This document shows, in pieces, positions 1-6,051 of a stretch of 6,561 nt of DNA. The stretch covers positions 1 through 6,561 of the forward strand of contig JAUWGN010000065.1 in assembly GCA_030606385.1 (NCBI GenBank), in the 5' to 3' direction. The translations under genes and the position numbers were made by a program. This DNA comes from Dehalococcoidia bacterium (GTDB lineage: Bacteria; Chloroflexota; Dehalococcoidia; GIF9; AB-539-J10). The notes under the pieces are model-generated. The model saw only the letters and a program-made list of their open reading frames with translations, was not told the origin of the DNA and made no database searches. Positions within the stretch are counted from its first letter, which is position 1; each line of letters opens with the position of its first letter.

Positions 1-1
1 A

Positions 2-1792
2 ACCGAAGGCTACGATGAGGAAGCAATAAAGCAGGAAATCGAGCAATGGAATCAAGAGCATCCCTGGGAGGAACCCAAGGAATTCAAACCGTTGAAGAAG
101 GTTGATTTTACCATTCCTTCCTATGTGGTTGATGAGGTCAATGAGGAAATTGGGAACATCGAGGCACATGAAGGTTTTAGGCCAAGTGCCATATTTAATT
201 CCCATGGTGATTGTCAATGTGACCTTCCCGGTTGTTATTGCGAGGACTATTCCCAGTATGTTCCCCGGGGACATTACACCAGAAGCGAGGCACTTAAAAG
301 ATATTTTAAGGCGATGATGTGGTATGGCAGGATGGCCTTCCTGCTCAAGGGAGGGGGTGATGCTTTGATAACTGAGGAAGATGCTCGTATAGCTACAATT
401 CAGGCATCGCTTATCTCAGCCGAATTGCCCAGTGTGTTATTGCAAGCAGAGCAGGGCAATCTCACCAGTTGCTGGGATGTGTGGGACCGGATTTACGCGG
501 TTACCTCATTTTTTGTAGGCACTGCTGATGACCTTACTCCCTATGAATATCTTGATGCTATGGGGGAAGTCTTGGGTACTGAGTTCGATGTTAACCAGCT
601 TGCTGATGAAGGAATATTGCTCGATCTGAAGACTGAGCTGGCCCGGATGAGAAATCCCCAGATTTATGGTGGCTCCGGCGTTTGTATAATCTATCCCCCG
701 GTGACCAAGGAGAAGCTTTACGAATGTCTGGCCAGTACTAAGGGGATGAGATTTATGGGGCAGAGATTTGTCCCTGACTCCTATATGTTCCAGAATTTAG
801 TCTTTCCTGCTGTGGGTATGTATGTTGGTGATGATGAGCCGTTTACCATGGGGATGACTGCCATTGGTCCCAGCAGGTGTTTCCCCAGAGGATTGGATGT
901 CATGGCAGTTCTTGGCTCAGAGCGTGCCTATGAGATATTGGATGCTGAAGGTGATACCGAATATCAGGGAGAAAATACCAGCTATGACAAGCAACTAAAT
1001 GAGCTCAAAGAGGAATTTGCCGCCTGCAGTGAAGAAGATTGGAATCGCAATCTTTACTGGAGTTGGCTTTATTCCTTGAAGCCTTTGCTTGAAGCTTTTG
1101 GTCAAGGCTATCCTGCTTTTATGCAAACTGAAGCATGGCAGGATAAGGAATTGCAAACTGCTCTGGCATCGTGGACTGAGCTTCGGCACGACACCATCCT
1201 TTATGCCAAGCAGAGCTACACTCTGTGGGCAACAGCGATGCCGCCGCAACCGAAGCCAGTGGTGGGCTATGTGGAGCCAGTTCCTGAATTCTATAATCGC
1301 ATGCTTTCACTTACCGCGATGACCAGAGAGGGGCTGGACAAACTTGGTGCTTTGAGCGATGAAGAAGAATCAAGGCTGGAGAGCCTGGAAAACATCTTGG
1401 GCAGGCTGATTACCATTTCCCAGGATGAATTAGAGGGTAAGGAGCTGAGCGAAGACGATTATGAATTCATCAGGAATTTTGGCGAGGAACTTGATTCTGT
1501 AATTGTTGGAGTGGAAGCGAAAGGCAAGGAAACCACGCTTGTCGCTGATGTTCATACCGATGTTAACTCGGGGCAGGTCCTGGAGGAAGGGTTAGGCTAT
1601 GTTGACCTTGCTCTGGTTGCTTATAAAGTCCCCGAAGGCAGCATCATACTTGGTGCTGGACCTACCCTCAGTTATTATGAATTCAAACAGCCTATGAGTG
1701 ATAGATTGACCGATGAGCGGTGGAAAGAGATGCTGGAACAAGGTCAGCAACCCTCAAGACCAGACTGGATAGACAGCTTCTATGCTGCGTAG
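2..1792 (+). CDS. DUF3160-family protein, 5'-truncated by window edge
   Basis: The frame is open from base 2 to the TAG at 1790-1792, giving 596 visible residues. The first possible start, a TTG at 92, has no Shine-Dalgarno and lies inside continuous coding sequence (visible start T-E-G-Y-D-E-E), so the true start is very probably outside the window. I recognise DUF3160 from the segment DYSQYVPRGHYTRSE followed by LKRYF-AMMWYGR (visible residues 82-110), the later ADVHTD (515-520), and a C-terminal YYEF then RLTDERW (558-574). Members I recall are long proteins, often secreted or envelope-associated, of unknown biochemical function; the N-terminus that would show a signal peptide is not visible. 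A C-x-C-x4-C-x-C cluster (visible residues 71-80) precedes the conserved segment. I see no transmembrane stretch in this part. The family call is confident; no function can be assigned. Confidence 0.85.
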   Translation, partial: TEGYDEEAIKQEIEQWNQEHPWEEPKEFKPLKKVDFTIPSYVVDEVNEEIGNIEAHEGFRPSAIFNSHGDCQCDLPGCYCEDYSQYVPRGHYTRSEALKRYFKAMMWYGRMAFLLKGGGDALITEEDARIATIQASLISAELPSVLLQAEQGNLTSCWDVWDRIYAVTSFFVGTADDLTPYEYLDAMGEVLGTEFDVNQLADEGILLDLKTELARMRNPQIYGGSGVCIIYPPVTKEKLYECLASTKGMRFMGQRFVPDSYMFQNLVFPAVGMYVGDDEPFTMGMTAIGPSRCFPRGLDVMAVLGSERAYEILDAEGDTEYQGENTSYDKQLNELKEEFAACSEEDWNRNLYWSWLYSLKPLLEAFGQGYPAFMQTEAWQDKELQTALASWTELRHDTILYAKQSYTLWATAMPPQPKPVVGYVEPVPEFYNRMLSLTAMTREGLDKLGALSDEEESRLESLENILGRLITISQDELEGKELSEDDYEFIRNFGEELDSVIVGVEAKGKETTLVADVHTDVNSGQVLEEGLGYVDLALVAYKVPEGSIILGAGPTLSYYEFKQPMSDRLTDERWKEMLEQGQQPSRPDWIDSFYAA

Positions 1793-1986
1793 GTACCAGG
1801 CAATCTCATTTGCTTGACAACTGTTCCTTTCCAGTACTTCTGAGTCATGTTAAAGCCTCATATATAATTGCGAGCACGTCAATCCTTAATTATGTGAATA
1901 GGGGGATGAGTTGCTTCGTAGCTTAAATCTACTGTATTATAGGATGAAATTGCACAACGTCATTGCAAGGAACGGAGTAGTCTCAG
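1793..1986. other. Intergenic region with decayed repeat fragments
   Basis: This 194-bp gap holds no credible gene. A short frame running out of the DUF3160 gene has no family signature. I see no strong rho-independent terminator after the TAG at 1792. The right half contains sequence resembling the palindromic repeat found at the hisA end: ATTGCGAG at 1867-1874, TTGCTTCGTAGCTT at 1911-1924 and GTCATTGCAAGGAACGGAG at 1959-1977. A weak promoter candidate overlaps these. Confidence 0.6.
1911..1940 (+). promoter_or_regulatory. Possible sigma70-type promoter for the acyl-CoA dehydrogenase
   Basis: TTGCTT at 1911-1916 and TATTAT at 1935-1940 are separated by 18 bp, which would place a start site near 1947 and give a leader of about 40 nt. 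The -35 half lies within repeat-like sequence, so the match may be fortuitous. A TATAAT at 1863-1868 is an alternative -10 but has only weak -35 partners. Confidence 0.3.
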
Positions 1987-3189
1987 ATGATTGATTTTAC
2001 TTTCAGCGAAGAGCAGGAAATCCTGCGGGCTAATTTGCGGAAATTTGGTGAGGAAAAGATTTCACCTAGGCTTGCTGAGATGGTAGAGAAGAAGGAGATC
2101 CCGCAGGAGTTGATTAAAGAACTAAGCGAGATGGGTTTACTTGGCATGTGTATTTCACCTGAATACGGTGGCTTGGGGCTGGAGGCGGTAGCTGCAGGAA
2201 TTGTTGCTGAAGAGCTGGGCAAGGCGGATGTGGGCTGTGCTATCCCGACATTTTTCCTGGTTCAATGTGCCTGGAGCTACATTCTGGATAAGTATGGGAG
2301 TGAGGAAGTTAAGCAGGAAGTGTTCCCCAGAATGCGGAAGGGCCAGGCCTTCGTAGGTGTTGGAGTAACTGAGCCAGATGCCGGCTCAGATGTTGCCTCT
2401 TGCAAAACTACGGCGGTGAGAAAAGGCTCCACTTACATCGTAAGTGGAGAAAAGGGTTACATCAGTGGCGTGAGGGAGGCAGAGAAATATGGAGGCGGCT
2501 TTGTCACTTTAGCCAAGACCACCCCCGAGTTGGGAACACGCGGGATGACCTTGTTTTTCTTTCCTATAAAGGCTGTTGGCGGAGTGACCACGCGCTATAC
2601 TGAAGAACTGGGGAGGGAGGGGATTTCCTGGGGTGGGTTTTATATGGATAATGTGACTGTTCCCGAACATTATCGCATCGGTGAAGAGGATAAAGGTTTC
2701 TATCTGGTGAACCAGGGATTTGAGTTTGCCCGTGGTCTTATTGCCTTGGTTTGCGTTGGTGCAGCGAGTAAAGCCCTAGAGAATGGCATTAATTATATGA
2801 AACAGAGGCAGGCTTTTGGTCGTCCCATTGCCAGTTATGAAGGGTTGCAATTTGTTCTCGCTGAAGACTATTCTAAGTTGGAAGCAACTCGGCTATTAGC
2901 CTATAAAGCATTATGGATGTATCAGAAGGAGCAAAGGGAAGGGGGATTTTCCCGGTTCCAGGTAAGCGGAGCTATCGCTATGGCTAAGATGCTGGCTCCA
3001 TTGTGGGCTTTCGATGCTGCCAATCATGCGATGCAATGGCAGGGTGCCTATGGCTATTCTATGGATTGTCCCGAACAGCGTGCTTTGAGGGGCATTCGCT
3101 CCTATACTCTAGCTGAGGGAAGCACTGAAGTCATGAAGCTCATAGTGACCAGAGAATTATTGGGAAAGGAATATCTGGCTTACAAATAG
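1987..3189 (+). CDS. Acyl-CoA dehydrogenase (FAD-dependent)
   Basis: This 400-residue protein has the normal length for an acyl-CoA dehydrogenase. The family removes two hydrogens from an acyl-CoA to give the 2,3-enoyl-CoA and passes electrons to electron-transferring flavoprotein. Family signature 1 is seen as GVTEPDAGSDVAS (residues 126-138). The flavin/dimer segment RQAFGRP is at 274-280. A slightly altered signature 2 starts at Q350 (QWQGAYGYSMD). E377 in AEGSTEV aligns with the catalytic glutamate of medium-chain acyl-CoA dehydrogenase, so the enzyme is expected to be active. The ATG at 1987 is preceded by GGAG at 1974-1977, nine bases upstream. The substrate cannot be read from sequence: short-chain, branched or cyclic acyl-CoAs are all possible. 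The stop is six bases before hisA, suggesting co-transcription, although the pathways are unrelated. Confidence 0.94.
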   Translation: MIDFTFSEEQEILRANLRKFGEEKISPRLAEMVEKKEIPQELIKELSEMGLLGMCISPEYGGLGLEAVAAGIVAEELGKADVGCAIPTFFLVQCAWSYILDKYGSEEVKQEVFPRMRKGQAFVGVGVTEPDAGSDVASCKTTAVRKGSTYIVSGEKGYISGVREAEKYGGGFVTLAKTTPELGTRGMTLFFFPIKAVGGVTTRYTEELGREGISWGGFYMDNVTVPEHYRIGEEDKGFYLVNQGFEFARGLIALVCVGAASKALENGINYMKQRQAFGRPIASYEGLQFVLAEDYSKLEATRLLAYKALWMYQKEQREGGFSRFQVSGAIAMAKMLAPLWAFDAANHAMQWQGAYGYSMDCPEQRALRGIRSYTLAEGSTEVMKLIVTRELLGKEYLAYK

Positions 3190-3195
3190 TTAGCG

Positions 3196-3942
3196 ATGGA
3201 AATAATTCCTGCCATTGATATCAGGAAAGGCAAGTGTGTTCGGCTCTATCAGGGTGATTACCGTCGACAGGTTGTTTATGGTGAAAAACCGCTAGCAGTA
3301 GCCTTGAAGTGGGGCTCTCAAGGCACGCGCTGGCTTCATATAGTTGATCTGGATGGAGCGGCTGCAGGCAAGCCAGAGAACATAGATTCAGTTGAAGAAA
3401 TAATAAAGGAGAGCGGTTTATCGATACAATTTGGTGGTGGCATCAGACAAGAGAGCATGGTTGAAGAGTTACTGCGGAAGGGGGTAAGACGTATTATTTT
3501 AAGCACATCAGCAGTAGAAAATGCCGAGATGGTAAGGAAACTATGTAGCCGATTTGGCGAAGCGATAGTGGTGAGTCTTGATGCTCGAGACGGCAAGATT
3601 TGCATCCATGGCTGGCGGGAGGATACAGTGGTGGATATTTTACAGTTGGGTGGAGACATGGTAAACATTGGAGTTAAGCGATTTATTTTTACTGATATAC
3701 GGAGGGATGGCACTTTGACTGAGCCTAACTTTGATATGATAGGAAGGCTGGTTAGTGGAATAAATGTTCCTGTAATTGCTGCTGGGGGAATTTCCAAGCT
3801 GGAGCATTTGAAAAGGCTTAAGCAAGTTGGAGTGGAAGGAGCGATTATTGGCAAAGCCCTCTATACTGGCGATATTGACTTAAGGGAGGCCATAACATCA
3901 CTAAGTCATTGCGAGACACAGCAATTCCGAAGCAATCTCTAA
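3196..3942 (+). CDS. hisA: ProFAR isomerase HisA (histidine biosynthesis)
   Basis: HisA catalyses the fourth step of histidine synthesis, the Amadori rearrangement of ProFAR to PRFAR, in the cytoplasm. The 248-residue protein shows the beta/alpha-barrel hallmarks: catalytic D8 in IPAIDIRKG, QFGGGIR at 78-84, second catalytic D129 in VSLDARDG, the HisA-type HGW loop at 138-140, TDIRRDG at 166-172, and the phosphate loops AAGGIS (195-200) and IIGKALY (217-223). The ATG lies six bases after the acyl-CoA dehydrogenase stop, and no clear Shine-Dalgarno precedes it, so translation is probably coupled to the upstream gene. The family fold ends near residue 236; the remaining tail (SHCETQQFRSNL) is encoded by an interspersed palindromic repeat and is likely dispensable. 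Bifunctional PriA is less likely, because hisA-type motifs and a histidine neighbour are present. Confidence 0.97.
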   Translation: MEIIPAIDIRKGKCVRLYQGDYRRQVVYGEKPLAVALKWGSQGTRWLHIVDLDGAAAGKPENIDSVEEIIKESGLSIQFGGGIRQESMVEELLRKGVRRIILSTSAVENAEMVRKLCSRFGEAIVVSLDARDGKICIHGWREDTVVDILQLGGDMVNIGVKRFIFTDIRRDGTLTEPNFDMIGRLVSGINVPVIAAGGISKLEHLKRLKQVGVEGAIIGKALYTGDIDLREAITSLSHCETQQFRSNL

Positions 3943-3970
3943 CGGATTGCATACCTTTGGTTCGCAATGA
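3905..3970. repeat. Interspersed palindromic repeat across the hisA 3' end
   Basis: The outer arms TCATTGCGA (3906-3914) and TCGCAATGA (3962-3970) are perfect reverse complements. Inner arms GCAATC (3932-3937) and GATTGC (3945-3950) nest inside them. The left half, GTCATTGCGAG then GAAGCAATCTC (3929-3939), matches what I recall of a palindromic element dispersed in many bacterial genomes, whose right half reads roughly GAGATTGCTTCG then TCGCAATGAC. The element is non-autonomous. It provides the hisA stop codon and would form a cruciform or mRNA hairpin between hisA and hisI. Confidence 0.75.
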
Positions 3971-3977
3971 TGAAAAG

Positions 3978-3984
3978 AGGAGGT
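3978..3984 (+). promoter_or_regulatory. Strong Shine-Dalgarno deciding the hisI start
   Basis: AGGAGGT is a full match to the anti-Shine-Dalgarno and lies nine bases before the ATG at 3994. It excludes the upstream in-frame ATG at 3967, which lies inside the palindromic repeat and has no ribosome-binding site. Confidence 0.85.
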
Positions 3985-3993
3985 CGAAGGTAC

Positions 3994-4332
3994 ATGTTGA
4001 AGTTTGATTCTCAAGGTTTAATTCCTGCTATCATCCAGGATGCCAGGAATGGTGAGGTATTGATGTTGGGTTATATGAATAGAGAGTCGCTGGCTCGAAC
4101 GATAGAAAGTGGTGATGTGTGGTTCTATAGTCGCAGTCGGCAGGAATTATGGCATAAGGGGGAAACTTCAGGCAATTTCCTCAGGATGAAGTCCATTATC
4201 AAAGACTGCGACAGTGATACGCTTCTTGTCCAGGCGGAGCCGACGGGTCCGGTTTGCCATACCGGCAAGCGAACTTGTTTTTTGCGAAATGATACGGACT
4301 TCAGACTTTTGGGGAACCAAGACTTAGCCTAG
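3994..4332 (+). CDS. hisI: Phosphoribosyl-AMP cyclohydrolase HisI
   Basis: HisI hydrolyses the adenine ring of phosphoribosyl-AMP to form ProFAR, the substrate of HisA encoded just upstream; it is a cytoplasmic, Zn/Mg-dependent dimer. From the ATG at 3994 the protein has 112 residues, normal for a stand-alone cyclohydrolase. Visible motifs are VLMLGYMNRESL (22-33), WFYSRSRQELWHKGETSGN (43-61), the metal-binding DCDSD (71-75), and CHTGKRTC (88-95), which supplies the conserved cysteines and histidine. There is no C-terminal HisE pyrophosphohydrolase domain, so that step must be encoded elsewhere. An upstream ATG at 3967 would add nine residues (M-M-K-R-G-G-R-R-Y) not seen in the family. The gene lies 51 bases beyond the hisA stop and converges with rpmE. 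Confidence 0.96.
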   Translation: MLKFDSQGLIPAIIQDARNGEVLMLGYMNRESLARTIESGDVWFYSRSRQELWHKGETSGNFLRMKSIIKDCDSDTLLVQAEPTGPVCHTGKRTCFLRNDTDFRLLGNQDLA

Positions 4333-4368
4333 GTAGTTCTGTTAAGGGTGTTGAACAAGTGCTCTACG

Positions 4369-4575
4369 TCAATCTTTTATTCTATATCTCTTCTTGAACC
4401 GTCCCACCCTTCCCATGGTATCCACTATTCTTTGTTCCCCAGTGTAGAAGGGATGGCACTTGCTGCATACTTCTACTCTAAGCTCTGGCTTGGTTGAGCC
4501 CACGGTGAAGGTATTGCCGCAAAGGCAGGTTATTTTAGCGTTCTCATGATATTTGGGGTGTATCTTATCCTTCAT
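4369..4575 (-). CDS. rpmE: 50S ribosomal protein L31 (zinc-binding type)
   Basis: This 68-residue protein is a component of the large ribosomal subunit that contacts the 30S head across the subunit bridge. It begins with the typical MKDKIHPKY and has C17 and C19 plus C37-x-x-C40, the cysteine set of the zinc-containing (C+) form rather than the zinc-free paralogue. The C-terminal GRVGRFKKRY is also typical. The start codon overlaps the rpmA stop in an ATGA arrangement, indicating translational coupling as the last gene of rplU-rpmA-rpmE. Only 36 bp separate its stop from hisI, and no clear bidirectional terminator is visible there. Confidence 0.97.
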   Translation of the reverse strand: MKDKIHPKYHENAKITCLCGNTFTVGSTKPELRVEVCSKCHPFYTGEQRIVDTMGRVGRFKKRYRIKD

Positions 4576-4823
4576 TTGTAGATGCTTACCTTTTTCTTGT
4601 ATTTGTTAGCTGGCTCATACTTTACAAAGCCATCTATCAGAGCGAACAGGGTGTAATCTCTGCCTATGCCGACGTTATTTCCTGGTAAGATACGGGTGCC
4701 TCGTTGCCGAACCAGGATATTCCCGGCGCGAACCTGCTGCCCCCCGAATTTCTTTACGCCAAGACGCTTTGATTGGCTGTCGCGTCCACAGCGTGTACTA
4801 CCACCGCCTTTTTTATGTGCCAT
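4572..4823 (-). CDS. rpmA: 50S ribosomal protein L27
   Basis: L27 (83 residues) sits at the base of the central protuberance of the 50S subunit, and its N-terminal tail reaches the peptidyl-transferase centre. The N-terminus MAHKKGGGSTRCGRDS then KRLGVKKFGGQ is the classic L27 start, so there is no protease-cleaved N-terminal extension of the Firmicutes kind. GRDYTLFALIDG-V-Y near residues 54-69 is also conserved. Cys12 replaces the more usual Asn in the GRDS approach, a minor variation. The gene overlaps the rplU 3' end by 11 bases and its TGA overlaps the rpmE ATG, so the three genes are translated as a tight operon. Confidence 0.97.
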   Translation of the reverse strand: MAHKKGGGSTRCGRDSQSKRLGVKKFGGQQVRAGNILVRQRGTRILPGNNVGIGRDYTLFALIDGFVKYEPANKYKKKVSIYK

Positions 4824-5148
4824 GCTTGTGCCCCCGCGGTTTAATGATTTTATTTATTAATAATTTGGTATAAATTTGCCGGTGTCCTTTTTTTCGCCGG
4901 TAGCGAACCTTCGGCTTATACTTAAATACTATAACCTTGTCTCCTTTAAACTCACCTAGGGAAGTAGCTTTTACCTTGGCACCTTTGATAGTAGGGTTGC
5001 CTATGATTACATTTCCATCATCGTTAATAAACAATACACTGTCTAGGTCAACGGTATCTCCCTCAGGTATGTTCAGGCGTTCAACCTCTATCTTCTCGTT
5101 AGGGGCTACCTTATATTGTTTACTCCCGGTTTCAATAATAGCGTAGAT
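4813..5148 (-). CDS. rplU: 50S ribosomal protein L21, apparently starting at ATC
   Basis: L21 binds 23S rRNA near L20 and assembles early in the 50S subunit. The C-terminal block VFKYKPKVRYRRKKGHRQIYTK is diagnostic. Reading upstream of the TTG at 5034 continues the family N-terminus without a break: YAIIETGSKQYKV, then EGDTVDLDSVLFINDDG. A start at that TTG would remove about 38 conserved residues and is wrong. The family normally begins M-Y-A-I-I; here the codon at 5148-5146 is ATC. The open frame extends to a TGA at 5202-5200 with no ATG, GTG, TTG or CTG in between. GGAGGG at 5160-5155 is six bases before the ATC, an ideal distance. From ATC the protein has 111 residues, close to the usual 100-105 plus a short basic tail. 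A base error turning ATG into ATC is the main alternative. The gene identity is certain; the start is inferred. Confidence 0.93.
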   Translation of the reverse strand: MYAIIETGSKQYKVAPNEKIEVERLNIPEGDTVDLDSVLFINDDGNVIIGNPTIKGAKVKATSLGEFKGDKVIVFKYKPKVRYRRKKGHRQIYTKLLINKIIKPRGHKHGT

Positions 5149-5154
5149 TTCTAT

Positions 5155-5160
5155 CCCTCC
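5155..5160 (-). promoter_or_regulatory. Shine-Dalgarno of rplU pointing to an ATC start
   Basis: On the minus strand GGAGGG is followed by ATAGAA and then ATC (5148-5146). The six-base spacing suits initiation at the ATC. The in-frame ATA directly abutting the GGAGGG is too close to be used. Confidence 0.7.
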
Positions 5161-5173
5161 AAGGTTAAATATA

Positions 5174-5203
5174 AATTTACGCCTCTGGCTTACCTGTTGT
5201 CAA
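5174..5203 (-). promoter_or_regulatory. Sigma70-type promoter of rplU-rpmA-rpmE
   Basis: On the minus strand a perfect TTGACA (5203-5198) and TAAATT (5179-5174) are separated by 18 bp. Transcription would start near 5167, leaving a leader of about 19 nt that contains the GGAGGG at 5160-5155. The -35 box overlaps the in-frame TGA upstream of rplU, so a start codon further upstream is impossible on this transcript. A second -10-like TATATT lies at 5173-5168. Confidence 0.6.
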
Positions 5204-5358
5204 ACAAGTTCCCTTTTTGTGAAGCGCATCATCTTGCATATCTATCAATAGAAGTGTTGTCTCCCGCAGCCTTGTTTTGACCTCTGCTATTGATTATCCC
5301 TCTTCGCCTCAAAAATCTAATGAAGATAGAATTATATCACAAACGTAGGGAGAGATAA
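5204..5358. other. Non-coding gap between the HAD phosphatase gene and rplU
   Basis: No credible coding sequence or recognisable RNA gene is seen here. On the minus strand a TATAAT at 5336-5331 with a poor -35 could be an additional upstream promoter. Eight-base complementary arms ATCAATAG (5244-5251) and CTATTGAT (5287-5294) enclose 35 bases and could pair in a longer leader, although arms of this length can arise by chance. There is no convincing terminator after the phosphatase gene. Confidence 0.4.
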
Positions 5359-6051
5359 CTACCAGGCATTTGAACGAGATTGAGTGAGTAGCCTCAGATC
5401 TTCGACCACATCATTAAGGTCGTTGAATGGTGTGCAGGCAATATTTTCTTTGGTGCAATGTGAAAGCAAGTCGTCCCGGGCAAAAACGTGGTGAGCTAAC
5501 CGTGCCGGGTAAATATCGGAGACACCATTCCCCAGACATATCAGGCGATAACCTTCCGCCAGGAACAATTTGGTATATATTTCTTTAAGCCCATCGTTTG
5601 CTTGATTGCCATCCGGTCCGATATATTGAACTTTAATACCTTCGGGGCAGAATTTAGTTTGTGCGGCGAATACTTCAATGTTTCTGATGCCAGCATCAGC
5701 GAGTATTATATCGATATAGAAGTCCAGACCATTGCTTACAATGACCAGGCGGAAGTCCCGTTCATGGCAGTAATCGATTAGCTCCTTAAACCCGGGTCGT
5801 AACTTTGCTTTTTCTCTCACAAATTCGATCAGAGTCTCCTTACTGGCTTTCACCATAGCGAATGCTTGCTTGTTGAAGTAGTCCACCGATATTTTGTTCT
5901 CTCGGTAGTCAGCTACTAGTTTCTTCCAATCCCCGTTGCCAAAGGTGTGTAATATCAGATAACTGATATCCTTTTCGGTAACAGTGCCGTCAAAGTCGCA
6001 CTGAATTAGGGTTTTATTTTCACTAGTTGGGTGCATCTCAATATAAAGCAT
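5359..6051 (-). CDS. HAD-superfamily phosphatase, MtnX / phosphoserine-phosphatase-like
   Basis: This 230-residue soluble protein is a haloacid-dehalogenase-fold phosphomonoesterase. Motif I is CDFDGTVT, with nucleophile D19 and acid/base D21. A helical C1-type cap follows (about 27-85). Motif II is VIVSNG with S106, a motif III lysine is likely K156, and motif IV is GNGVSD (174-179) with D179 retained. Order and length fit the MtnX (methionine salvage) and SerB-like group, but the substrate cannot be settled and no other salvage gene is present, so no symbol is given. The position usually occupied by the first motif IV aspartate is Asn (N175). The ATG at 6051 has no Shine-Dalgarno; a second ATG at 6036 (residue 6), nearer to motif I as in most relatives, could be the true start. 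The gene runs divergently from surE. Confidence 0.85.
   Translation of the reverse strand: MLYIEMHPTSENKTLIQCDFDGTVTEKDISYLILHTFGNGDWKKLVADYRENKISVDYFNKQAFAMVKASKETLIEFVREKAKLRPGFKELIDYCHERDFRLVIVSNGLDFYIDIILADAGIRNIEVFAAQTKFCPEGIKVQYIGPDGNQANDGLKEIYTKLFLAEGYRLICLGNGVSDIYPARLAHHVFARDDLLSHCTKENIACTPFNDLNDVVEDLRLLTQSRSNAW

Noticed and set aside
1814..1819. Perfect TTGACA after the DUF3160 gene
   Set aside because: No acceptable -10 hexamer lies 15-19 bp downstream; the TATAAT at 1863-1868 is far too distant.
1950..1968. Small hairpin TTGCA...TGCAA before the acyl-CoA dehydrogenase
   Set aside because: Five-base arms with a nine-base loop are too weak to call alone; the sequence is better explained as part of the decayed repeat.
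3336..3854. 172-residue open frame on the minus strand opposite hisA
   Set aside because: It lies entirely over a strongly supported hisA, shows no family motif, and has a Ser/Pro/Leu/Ile-rich composition typical of an antisense shadow.
4333..4368. Possible bidirectional terminator between hisI and rpmE
   Set aside because: Only GTAG/CTAC at the ends can pair and the interior does not match. No GC-rich stem with a T-run is visible.
4813..5034. Short L21 beginning at the TTG at 5034
   Set aside because: It omits the conserved L21 N-terminus, which is plainly encoded without interruption upstream.
5244..5294. Structured leader or small RNA upstream of rplU formed by ATCAATAG / CTATTGAT
   Set aside because: A single 8-bp pairing in a spacer of this size is expected fairly often by chance, and no known leader motif or tRNA/6S feature was recognisable.
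5311..5330. Terminator-like TCTA...TAGA followed by TTTTT on the minus strand after the phosphatase gene
   Set aside because: A stem of only four A/T-rich base pairs is too weak to call a terminator.
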